From contig OZ246012.1 of the NCBI GenBank assembly GCA_965230615.1, forward strand, positions 4,340,001 to 4,404,000: DNA of 64,000 bases, given 5' to 3'. Position numbers and translations under genes: made by a program. This stretch comes from G965230615 sp965230615. GTDB lineage: Bacteria; Pseudomonadota; Gammaproteobacteria; HTCC5015. Shown in pieces: positions 56,965-64,000 of this stretch; within the stretch, counting starts at the first letter, position 1; each line of letters opens with the position of its first letter. The notes below the pieces were generated by a model, which was not told the DNA's origin, ran no database searches, and saw only the letters and a list, made by a program, of their open reading frames with translations.

Positions 56965-59243
56965 TTTTTGTCCTCAAGTTTCATCAGTAGTGGTGGTAAA
57001 AATAGAAAGTCTAATATCAAGGCGATAGCTATTGTGATCGCTGTCATTAAACCCATAGCTGAATTCATTTTAAAGCTCGACTGAGAGAGAATCATAAAGC
57101 CGATAACCAGTACAACGGTTGTCACAAACAATGCGACGCCAACACTTGAGAAAGCATAACGTACCGCATCTTCTGCGTTGAGTTGCTTCTCTTTGCGTGC
57201 GCGCAGGTACTTGCTTAGGAAGTGAACAGTGTCGTCAACAACAATGCCAAGTGTCATGCCAATCACTGCTGAAAGCGATAAACCAATTTCGCCGTTCATA
57301 ATTGCCCATAAGCCAAAAGCCACACCAGCCGGTAGCATATTCGGTAGCAGACTGATAAAACCATATTTCCAAGACCTTAAGGCGATCATTAAAATAAACG
57401 AAATCAATACCAAAGCAATAGTAGTGCCCAATAACATGCTTCTGATATTACGTTGACCGATATGAGCAAACATAATGCTGGGGCTAGCACCCTGAGTAGA
57501 TAGCTCAGGTGCATTTTGTGTTAGCCAATGATTGGCGCGTTGTTCAAGTGCTAAAATTTCAGTGGACGTAATGGTTTTTATCGTGACCGTGATACGTGTG
57601 GCCGCTTTATCAATATCAATTTGGTTGTTTAAATCCAGTCCATAGGGTAAGGACATCTCGTATAGCAAAAGATACTGCGCTGCCAGTGCTCTGTCATTCG
57701 GTAAAGTATACATGCTGGGATCGTCGCCATGCATGTTTTTATTCAGCCGTTTCATAATGTCAGTATAACTGTTGACATGTATTACTTCCGGCTGTTGCTT
57801 GTACCAGTCGACAAAGGCTTGTACTTTGTTTTGAAAGTCAGGGTCACTGACACCACTGGTTTTGCCGCTATCGAGTGAATAATCGATGAAGTACAAGCCA
57901 GAGAGTTTCTCTGCGATACGGTCAGAATCGTGGCGAAATCGCACGCTCTCATCGAAATACTCGACAAATAAATCATTGAGCTGGTTTTGTGGCACAAAAG
58001 CAATAAAGACCACGATGATGCTTGCCATGCTCCAAAGTAAAGGCGTGCGTTGGCGAATCACAAACTCAGCCAAACGATTCATCAGTGTTTGTTGGTTGCT
58101 TGTTTCTTGCGTGGCTTTTATTGGCAGTATGGCGATAAAAGCAGGTAAGAATACGACGGATAACGCAAAGGCATAGATAACACCAATCGCAGTGATATTG
58201 CCGAGATCCTGGAAAGGCGGGGCATCACTGAAGTTCAAGCTGAGAAAGCCAACCGCGGTGGTGAGTGATGTTAGAAAAATAGGGTGGAAGTTAATTCTAA
58301 GGCTTTCTACCAGAGCATCGTTCTTACTCATGCCGTGGCGCATATTATGCAAGAATGTCATGAGTAAGTGTACACAATCTGCTACCGCAATCGTGAGTAT
58401 CATAACCGGGGCCGATGCTGATGGCGGTGTTAGATGAATACCCAGCCAACCTGCAGTACCCATCGCGGCTAGAATAGACATCATAATAACAAATACGCTG
58501 CCAACAGCACCTGTGACACTACGCAAGAATAATAGCAGGCCGATAATAATGGCGAGAAAGCCCAGCGGTATTAATGAGTTAAAGTCTTGTTCTGATGCCT
58601 CAGGAAAAGCGTTGTTCATCATAACAACGCCGGTAACATAAAAACGAATCTCAGGGTAGCGTTGTTCTAAGTCGGCGAGTAATGCCCGTGTTGGTGCGAC
58701 AACCGATGGCACTTCGGCCGTAGTATCAACACCAGGCAGTTGGATGATAACGTTAATGCCCGTGACGGATGCATCGGGTGAAATCAGGCGTTGGACCAGC
58801 AGTGGTTCATTGAGTGCAATGTTTTTAATATGTTCGAGCTGTGCCGCACTTAGCGATTGTGGCTGGCTGAACAGGTCTTCAACGGTTAAATCATCGCCTT
58901 CTGCATAAGTGTGCTGGTAGTTACTCAGCGAGTCCACGCGAATTGAGTAAGGCAGTTGCCAGGCCGCCTCAGTCAGATCGATAACGGCTTGTAATACCTC
59001 TGGGGTAAAGACATTGCCACTCTTAGGTTCCAGCATGAAGAGCAGATTGTCAGTTTTGGTATAGGTGTCTTGGAGGTTTTCGAAAGCCTTTAACTGTGGG
59101 TTGTCTTCACCAAAGAATACCCGGTAGTCGTTGGTAAAGGTAATATAGGCAGTGCCACTGGCTAAACTAACGACAGCCAAGATTGACAGTGTCAGCACCA
59201 GGAAGCGCCAGCGAATAAGCCATTGTGCATAGCGCACTATCAT
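56961..59243 (-). CDS. RND/MMPL-family transporter
   Basis: A 760-residue inner-membrane protein with 12 membrane segments in two repeats and two periplasmic loops (about 35-220 and 425-600). The SSD-like segments PLGFLAIIIGLLLFLRSV and VIGMTLGIVVDDTVHFLSKYL (about 670-690) show the VDDTVH motif with the proton-relay Asp pair of this family. Such exporters move lipids or hydrophobic molecules out of the inner membrane, driven by the proton gradient. GAGG is 8 nt before the ATG. It is the first gene of a three-gene operon (RND, LolA-like, outer-membrane protein) behind a TetR regulator. Confidence 0.9.
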   Translation of the reverse strand: MIVRYAQWLIRWRFLVLTLSILAVVSLASGTAYITFTNDYRVFFGEDNPQLKAFENLQDTYTKTDNLLFMLEPKSGNVFTPEVLQAVIDLTEAAWQLPYSIRVDSLSNYQHTYAEGDDLTVEDLFSQPQSLSAAQLEHIKNIALNEPLLVQRLISPDASVTGINVIIQLPGVDTTAEVPSVVAPTRALLADLEQRYPEIRFYVTGVVMMNNAFPEASEQDFNSLIPLGFLAIIIGLLLFLRSVTGAVGSVFVIMMSILAAMGTAGWLGIHLTPPSASAPVMILTIAVADCVHLLMTFLHNMRHGMSKNDALVESLRINFHPIFLTSLTTAVGFLSLNFSDAPPFQDLGNITAIGVIYAFALSVVFLPAFIAILPIKATQETSNQQTLMNRLAEFVIRQRTPLLWSMASIIVVFIAFVPQNQLNDLFVEYFDESVRFRHDSDRIAEKLSGLYFIDYSLDSGKTSGVSDPDFQNKVQAFVDWYKQQPEVIHVNSYTDIMKRLNKNMHGDDPSMYTLPNDRALAAQYLLLYEMSLPYGLDLNNQIDIDKAATRITVTIKTITSTEILALEQRANHWLTQNAPELSTQGASPSIMFAHIGQRNIRSMLLGTTIALVLISFILMIALRSWKYGFISLLPNMLPAGVAFGLWAIMNGEIGLSLSAVIGMTLGIVVDDTVHFLSKYLRARKEKQLNAEDAVRYAFSSVGVALFVTTVVLVIGFMILSQSSFKMNSAMGLMTAITIAIALILDFLFLPPLLMKLEDKK

Positions 59244-59428
59244 TTGTTGATCCTCGCCTTGGTATTTTTATTTTGTTTGTATAACATTGCTGCCCGTAAC
59301 CTATTCTTACCTTGCTGCTTATGCAGCGTAGTGCTTCTTCTGTGTCTATGCCATATTATTGGCAAATCTAGTCGTTCTTGTAAGGCCGCTGGCAGTGATA
59401 GCGCGGCTGATTATATAAGAGTCCTTGC

Positions 59429-60169
59429 CTATGGTGTGGCTATTTTAGCGCCTATTGTGCTCGACTCCTGCTCAAAGAGTGTTTGTTCTATATGCTTACG
59501 GGTTTGTTCGTAATCCCAATCTTGAGATAATGGTTGCCAAGCATAACTGTCGAGTAAGCGCCCACAGTGTTGATGCACAATATCTTCCGGTGTATCGACT
59601 AAACTCGAACTGCTGGGGGTTTGGGTGGTCATCAGCACTGATGAGCCAAAAGCAAGAGACCATAGTCCAAAAATCAGCTCGCTTGGCGCTTGCGCTGCAA
59701 GTGTCAAGTCGCCGCTATCGACCCCTTCTTGTATTGCCTGGTAAATGATTCCCAGGCAACGCTGTTCGATCTTGTCAATTTGTTGCAGTCTTTGCTGGGA
59801 TAGCTTGCGGCGTATTGAGTCATTTTTGATAATGAGCAGGTGATTAAATGCTTCTCGGCACAGTTTGACATGCAGCTGGTAAGCGCTGAGCAATGCGGTG
59901 AGTTTTTCCCTGGCGCGGCCATGATAATTGATGGCTTTTTGGAATAGGGCATGTTTACTGTGTAGATTGCGTAGGTATAAGGCGCTAAGAATTTCCTCTT
60001 TGCAGGGAAAGTGTTGATATACAGTGCCTTTTGAGTAGTCGATTGCTTCAGCAATACGGTCCATATTGAGCTGTAGATAGCCACCCGTGTTCAGCATATT
60101 GGCAGCTGTATCTAATATAAGCTGCTCCCGCTGCTGAATTTCCTGCTGTTTGCGGCTAAGGTTTTCCAT
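59429..60169 (-). CDS. TetR-family transcriptional regulator
   Basis: A 246-residue TetR regulator. The HTH lies at about 12-58: REQLILDTAANMLNTGGYLQLNMDRIAEAIDYSKGTVYQHFPCKEEIL. The long C-terminal ligand-binding domain is helical. It sits 185 nt upstream of the RND operon on the same strand, so it probably controls that operon. A TGACA-n3-TGTCA inverted repeat lies about 30 nt upstream of its start. The ligand is unknown; lipids or hydrophobic drugs are possible from the context. Confidence 0.88.
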   Translation of the reverse strand: MENLSRKQQEIQQREQLILDTAANMLNTGGYLQLNMDRIAEAIDYSKGTVYQHFPCKEEILSALYLRNLHSKHALFQKAINYHGRAREKLTALLSAYQLHVKLCREAFNHLLIIKNDSIRRKLSQQRLQQIDKIEQRCLGIIYQAIQEGVDSGDLTLAAQAPSELIFGLWSLAFGSSVLMTTQTPSSSSLVDTPEDIVHQHCGRLLDSYAWQPLSQDWDYEQTRKHIEQTLFEQESSTIGAKIATP

Positions 60170-60198
60170 GCTCTGATTATGCCGATTAGCCTTGAAAA

Positions 60199-60211
60199 TG
60201 ACAAGGTGTCA
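60199..60211 (-). promoter_or_regulatory. Candidate TetR operator
   Basis: TGACA (60199-60203), AGG, TGTCA (60207-60211): a perfect 5-bp inverted repeat 30 nt upstream of the TetR gene start. Confidence 0.4.
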
Positions 60212-60420
60212 AAAAATAATTGTGAATAATAATATTACTTTTATATAGGGTTGACCTGGCTTTATGCTGTACTTCCCTGTGCTTAAGCGTTGCTCAATAA
60301 AACTCGGTAAAATCCGGTAAAATACCGAATCACAGTATTACAGTAGCGGTGAGCCAATGCGTCCCTGTTATGATCATTGTCTGCCTGAAAGCCAGGTATG
60401 GCTAGCGAGCGAATTAACCG

Positions 60421-61491
60421 ATGTCATCTGAACAGTCCAAAGCCACCCTGACTGCCATGCAAGATCTGGCGTATGCTTATCCGCGGTTAACGGCATCTGC
60501 TGTTATTCGGCAGCAAGCTGAAGATTTTCAGGTTGATGAGCAGTTAGGCTTTGAACTCAGCGGTGAAGGCGAACATGCTTATGTGCTGCTGCGCAAGCGT
60601 GGTCAGAATACGCAGTGGCTGGTACGGCATATTGCGCAATATTGCAGTGTGCCGATAAAGCAGGTTGCTTATGCAGGGTTAAAAGATCGGCACGCAGTGA
60701 CCAGTCAGTGGTTTAGTGTGCATTTACCCGGTAAGGAAACACCCGCTTGGTCGACACTCGAAAATGATCATGTTCAATTGCTAGCCGCTCAGCGGCATCA
60801 TAAAAAGTTACGCCGGGGTGCTTTGCAGGCCAATATGTTCAATATTCGCTTACGCGATGTAAAGGTTGATGCACAAGAAGTACTGTTGGCCAGGTTGCAG
60901 GCTATTAAAGAAAATGGGGTGCCAAACTATTTTGGCGAACAACGCTTTGGTCGCCATGGTGAAAATGTTGATAAAGCACAAGCCATGTTTGCTCGTCGCT
61001 TCCGCCCGAAGCGTGATGAAAAGAGCCTGCTTTTATCGGCTGTGCGGGCATTTTTGTTTAACCGGGTGTTGTCAGCCAGAGTTGCCCAGGGCAATTGGGC
61101 TGACGTACTGGCGGGTGATGTGCTTATGTTAGCTGGCAGTAATAGTGTTTTTGCGAGTACTGATGAAGATGCCATAGAGCTTAGTCAGCGTTTGCAGTCT
61201 TTAGCATTGCATACAACCGGGCCGCTTTATGGTGATGGTTCCGGTATGGTAAGCGCTGCTGCGGCTGAACTTGAGACGAGTATTTTAAGTCAGTATCCTG
61301 AGCTGTTAGCGGGTTTAGAACAGCATAAGCTTGAGTTTGCACGACGGGCTTTGCGTCTTGTGCCGATGGACTTTGCTTGGCAGTTTGCCGGGCGCGATTT
61401 ATTACTGACATTTGCCTTGCGGCCCGGTAGCTATGCGACCGCAGTATTACGCGAAATACTCGACTATCATGTTGCACAGCCGGATTATTAA
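60421..61491 (+). CDS. truD: tRNA pseudouridine(13) synthase TruD
   Basis: Makes pseudouridine 13 in tRNA-Glu. The 356-residue product has IRQQAEDFQVDEQLGFELSGEGEHAYVLLRK (about 29-59), the catalytic Asp in AGLKDRHAVTSQWFSV (about 86-101, KDR motif), a truncated TRUD insertion domain (about 155-305) and the C-terminal PGSYATAVLREIL (about 337-349), all typical. The ATG is internal to a 24-codon frame starting 60357. Two copies of CGGTAAAAT lie at 60304-60322. Transcription direction is opposite to the TetR gene. Confidence 0.94.
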   Translation: MSSEQSKATLTAMQDLAYAYPRLTASAVIRQQAEDFQVDEQLGFELSGEGEHAYVLLRKRGQNTQWLVRHIAQYCSVPIKQVAYAGLKDRHAVTSQWFSVHLPGKETPAWSTLENDHVQLLAAQRHHKKLRRGALQANMFNIRLRDVKVDAQEVLLARLQAIKENGVPNYFGEQRFGRHGENVDKAQAMFARRFRPKRDEKSLLLSAVRAFLFNRVLSARVAQGNWADVLAGDVLMLAGSNSVFASTDEDAIELSQRLQSLALHTTGPLYGDGSGMVSAAAAELETSILSQYPELLAGLEQHKLEFARRALRLVPMDFAWQFAGRDLLLTFALRPGSYATAVLREILDYHVAQPDY

Positions 61492-61524
61492 ATAGCCACC
61501 AAGTGTGCAATTCAATTCGCTGGG

Positions 61525-62076
61525 TTACCTTTTCAATAAAACATAAACCGCGCCGCTGCCACCATCGACTGGGCGGGCTGTACAATAGGCTAATACATCA
61601 TCCCTTAAGGTAAGCCACTTGGCGACCAGTGGCTTGAGCACAGGGCCCTTATTACTCGAGCGACGGCCTTTACCGTGGATAATGCGCACACAGGTTTTAT
61701 TGGTTTGGCGCGCCATCTCTAAGAATTCAGCAACAGCACGACGGGCTTCTGGGGCAGTAAAGCCATGTAAGTCCAGTTCTGCCGTCAGGCTATATTGACC
61801 GCGACGTAATTTGCGTAGCACACTGTGTTGAATACCCGGTTGGTGGTAGCTGATTTCATCGCCAAAATCGAGTTCGCTAGGATCATAGTCCGGGGTATGC
61901 AGCATATCCAGAGCAGCTTGTTCATCAGCCTGTAACTGTTTTGGGGTTGCTGTCGGTTTGCGTTTGTTTATATCAGCCTGATCACTGCACACGGGTTTCA
62001 CACCCTGCATGCTTTGACGAAATAGGGCTATATCAGCATCACTGAGTTGCTCATTATTGGGGTTATTTTTTGCCAT
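61525..62076 (-). CDS. Smr-domain protein
   Basis: A 183-residue protein with a C-terminal Smr domain (about 92-180): LDLHGFTAPEARRAVAEFLEMA (the Leu-Asp-Leu-His-Gly motif) and IIHGKGRRSSNKGPVLKPLVAKWL (the HGKG motif of the active site) are visible. The N-terminal part is polar and likely flexible. Smr domains in SmrA/SmrB cleave mRNA or DNA at stalled ribosomes; the LDLHGF + HGKG pair fits the SmrA/YdaL branch. The stop lies 33 nt from the end of truD (convergent). Confidence 0.88.
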   Translation of the reverse strand: MAKNNPNNEQLSDADIALFRQSMQGVKPVCSDQADINKRKPTATPKQLQADEQAALDMLHTPDYDPSELDFGDEISYHQPGIQHSVLRKLRRGQYSLTAELDLHGFTAPEARRAVAEFLEMARQTNKTCVRIIHGKGRRSSNKGPVLKPLVAKWLTLRDDVLAYCTARPVDGGSGAVYVLLKR

Positions 62077-62189
62077 TCGTGTATGCTGCCTCTGTTAGTA
62101 ATATTCTTGAGCGCCGAATTACAGTAATATCCACTTTAGGTTTTCTAACTCATTTAGAGCGCGGATTTCAAGATAAATTCAGTATTTAT

Positions 62190-62951
62190 ATGCGAATTTT
62201 AATCAGTAATGATGATGGTTACCTGTCACCGGGCATTGTTGCTCTGGCAGACGCGGTTAGCGAGGTTGCCAGTGAGTTGATGGTGATTGCACCAGAGCGC
62301 AACTGTAGTGCAGCCAGTAATGCCTTGACGGTGCGTAACCCTTTGCGGGTGCACAAAGCGGCCAATGGCTTTTATTATGTGGATGGGACCCCAACCGATT
62401 GTGTGCATTTGGCGGTTACCGGCTTGCTGGCACATGAGCCGGATATGGTGATCTCTGGCATCAATATAGGCCCTAATTTAGCCGATGATGTGATTTACTC
62501 AGGGACTGTTGCGGCCGCCGTGGAAGGGCGTTTTTTGGGGTATCCTTCCATTGCTATGTCGATTAATGCCGAGTCTCCGCAACATTTTGCCACCGCAGCC
62601 AGGGTTGCCAGCACCTTAGTGCAACGTATTCAGGTCAATCCCTTGCCTGCAGACAGCATATTGAATGTGAATGTACCGGATTTAGCTTGGGACGCACTGG
62701 CAGGTTGGCAAGTAACCCGCTTGGGCAATCGACACAAATCAGAGCCTATAATAAAGTCCAGCGACCCGCGAGGCGAAAATATTTATTGGTTGGGGCCGGT
62801 TGGGGCTGAGCAAGACTGTGGCCCCGGTACAGATTTTTATGCGGTTAATCATGGCTATGTATCCATTACACCATTAAAAATTGACTTAACCCGTTATGAC
62901 GCCATTGAGTCTTTGCAAAGTTGGCTTGTGCAAAACGAAAAGAGTGAGTGA
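62190..62951 (+). CDS. surE: 5'/3'-nucleotidase SurE
   Basis: SurE removes phosphate from nucleoside monophosphates and short polyphosphates. The 253-residue product begins MRILISNDDG, in which the two Asp bind the metal, followed by IAPERNCSAASNALT (about 33-47) and GINIGPNLADDVIYSGTVAAAVEG (about 88-111). The start was moved from 62070 to ATG 62190, which gives the canonical N-terminus. pcm follows with a 1-nt overlap (TGATG); surE-pcm-nlpD-rpoS is a standard stationary-phase gene order. Confidence 0.96.
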   Translation: MRILISNDDGYLSPGIVALADAVSEVASELMVIAPERNCSAASNALTVRNPLRVHKAANGFYYVDGTPTDCVHLAVTGLLAHEPDMVISGINIGPNLADDVIYSGTVAAAVEGRFLGYPSIAMSINAESPQHFATAARVASTLVQRIQVNPLPADSILNVNVPDLAWDALAGWQVTRLGNRHKSEPIIKSSDPRGENIYWLGPVGAEQDCGPGTDFYAVNHGYVSITPLKIDLTRYDAIESLQSWLVQNEKSE

Positions 62952-63631
62952 TGGCAAGGTTTGATAAACAAGATATCTTAGGTATTGGCATGACATCACA
63001 GCGGCGGCGTGATCAGCTTATCGCGCGCTTGGCTGATAAGGGTGTCAAGCATGCCGATATTTTGCAGGTTATGCGTAATATGCCGCGTCATTTGTTTATT
63101 GATGAAGCGATGGCGAATCGGGCTTATGAAGACTGTTCATTACCGATTGGCTTTGGACAAACGATCTCGCAGCCCTTTATTGTGGCGCGTATGACTGAGG
63201 TATTATTAGCCGGACCTGCTGGCAAGCCAAACAAAGTGTTGGAGGTTGGCACCGGCTCTGGCTATCAAACAGCGATTTTAGCCATGTTAGTCGAACAGGT
63301 CTTCAGTGTTGAGCGGCTCAAAGAGTTGCACTTGCGCGCCAAAAAGTTACTTGGCCAGTTGCAGCTCAGCAATGTCGCATTGGATCACTCGGATGGTAGC
63401 TGGGGGTGGGATAAATATGCGCCTTACGATGGCATCATTGTGACCGCAGCACCGGAGCAAATTCCTGAAGCCTTACTGGGGCAGTTGGCAATAGGTGGGC
63501 GTATGGTGATTCCAGTAGGAACTGTGGGCAAAGCGCAGCAACTCACTGTTGTTGAGCGGACCGCACAGGGCTTTGAACAAGAGATTATAGAAGTTGTCAG
63601 CTTTGTGCCTTTTTTGAATGGCTGCAGTTAA
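62951..63631 (+). CDS. pcm: Protein-L-isoaspartate O-methyltransferase
   Basis: Repairs isoaspartyl residues in aged proteins by methylation with SAM. The 226-residue product has the SAM-binding motif VLEVGTGSGYQTAIL (about 95-109), the preceding LPIGFGQTISQPF (about 70-82, post-motif substrate region), and PVGTVGKAQQL (about 186-196). ATG 62951 overlaps the surE stop (TGATG); GTG 62948 is possible but less likely. Confidence 0.95.
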   Translation: MARFDKQDILGIGMTSQRRRDQLIARLADKGVKHADILQVMRNMPRHLFIDEAMANRAYEDCSLPIGFGQTISQPFIVARMTEVLLAGPAGKPNKVLEVGTGSGYQTAILAMLVEQVFSVERLKELHLRAKKLLGQLQLSNVALDHSDGSWGWDKYAPYDGIIVTAAPEQIPEALLGQLAIGGRMVIPVGTVGKAQQLTVVERTAQGFEQEIIEVVSFVPFLNGCS

Positions 63632-63649
63632 ATAAAAAGCGAGTAAAAA

Positions 63650-64000
63650 ATGAAAATATTTGGGCCTTTGTATGACCGTGTTATCGAATGGTCTAAACAC
63701 CGGCATGCGCCGCGTTATTTGGCCGGCGTGAGTTTTATGGAGTCTTCTTTTTTTCCAGTACCCGTGGTCTTCATGCTATTGCCGATGGTAGTCGCCAAAC
63801 CGGAGAAAGCTTGGCAGCTGGCAGCCATTACGACGGTCGCTTCGGTATTAGGCGGATTGTTTGGCTATTTGGTGGGGTATTTTGTGCTTGAGATGGCCTA
63901 TCCATGGATAGTGGAGTTGGGTTATCAAGCCAGTTATGAAAAAGCGCGAGGCTGGTTTGAAGACTGGGGGTTTATGGCACTATTTGTGGCAGGTGTTTCC
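63650..64000 (+). CDS. yqaA: YqaA-family membrane protein (DedA-like), cut by window edge
   Basis: From ATG 63650 the frame is open to the window edge (117 codons). It begins MKIFGPLYDRVIEWSKHR, then the hydrophobic SFMESSFFPVPVVFMLLPMV (about 30-49), ITTVASVLGGLFGYLVGYF (about 62-80) and GFMALFVAGVS. The FMESSFFPVP-type motif is the VTT/DedA-like signature of YqaA. It follows pcm by 18 nt in the usual surE-pcm-yqaA order. The C-terminal part is missing. Confidence 0.9.
   Translation, partial: MKIFGPLYDRVIEWSKHRHAPRYLAGVSFMESSFFPVPVVFMLLPMVVAKPEKAWQLAAITTVASVLGGLFGYLVGYFVLEMAYPWIVELGYQASYEKARGWFEDWGFMALFVAGVS

Overview
The window is a chromosomal segment of a gammaproteobacterium, probably marine. 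The evidence is gene order: fmdB-aspS-nudB, then yebC-ruvCAB-ybgC-tolQRAB-pal-cpoB, then ilvIHC-pssA, yciB-yciI-bolA, scpAB with yciO, and surE-pcm-yqaA. All are familiar gammaproteobacterial arrangements. Two PEP-CTERM proteins and two spondin-domain secreted proteins suggest an exopolysaccharide- or surface-oriented lineage, as seen in some Cellvibrionales-like bacteria. This placement is inference; no species can be named. There is one tRNA (Lys), no rRNA, no CRISPR array and no insertion sequence.

Layout. 1-577: truncated membrane protein of the spermidine-synthase-like fused family (minus). 0.7-3.3 kb: clpB with a sigma-32-like promoter. 3.4-6.0 kb: small membrane protein, a half-STAS-like small gene and a secreted two-repeat protein. 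6.0-7.6 kb (minus): esterase ybfF and two small c-type cytochromes. 7.9-11.9 kb: fmdB, aspS, nudB, nadA. 12.2-12.9 kb: PEP-CTERM protein behind a sigma-54-type promoter. 13.1-22.8 kb: Holliday-junction processing (ruvCAB), the whole Tol-Pal envelope-constriction system, and queuosine precursor genes queE and queC, followed by tRNA-Lys. 23.0-26.5 kb (minus): HDOD protein, XRE regulator, BepA protease. 27.1-32.9 kb: branched-chain amino acid synthesis (ilvI, ilvH, ilvC), pssA, family-4 uracil-DNA glycosylase, rimI. 33.5-38.5 kb: accessory region with an uncharacterised gene pair, two paralogous spondin proteins, a second PEP-CTERM protein and a TerB-like protein. 38.7-39.8 kb: a 'mobile mystery protein' A/B module in which A is intact and the Fic-domain partner B is broken. 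39.9-48.6 kb: prfC, an Stv-like protein, a minus-strand envelope/redox cluster (PPIase, bolA, yciI, yciB), yciO, trpS, scpA, scpB. 48.6-54.1 kb: mostly minus-strand accessory genes, including an AAC(3)-I-like acetyltransferase coupled to moaB and a MarR gene under a long palindrome. 54.2-60.2 kb: rluB and a TetR-RND-LolA-like-outer-membrane-protein cluster. 60.4-64.0 kb: truD, smr, surE, pcm and a truncated yqaA.

The most interesting signals: both PEP-CTERM genes have a correctly spaced GG-N10-GC sigma-54 element 60-75 nt upstream, which points to a shared RpoN regulon. A Fic-toxin-like gene has decayed by several frameshifts beside an intact HTH partner that keeps a near-consensus promoter and operator. 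ruvC has no ordinary start codon upstream of its first catalytic Asp. A chromosomal AAC(3)-I homologue overlaps moaB. Several start sites were moved from the longest reading frame (clpB, nudB, cytochrome, ilvH, pssA, prfC, scpB, surE, pcm, ytoQ, marR) using ribosome-binding sites and family start positions.
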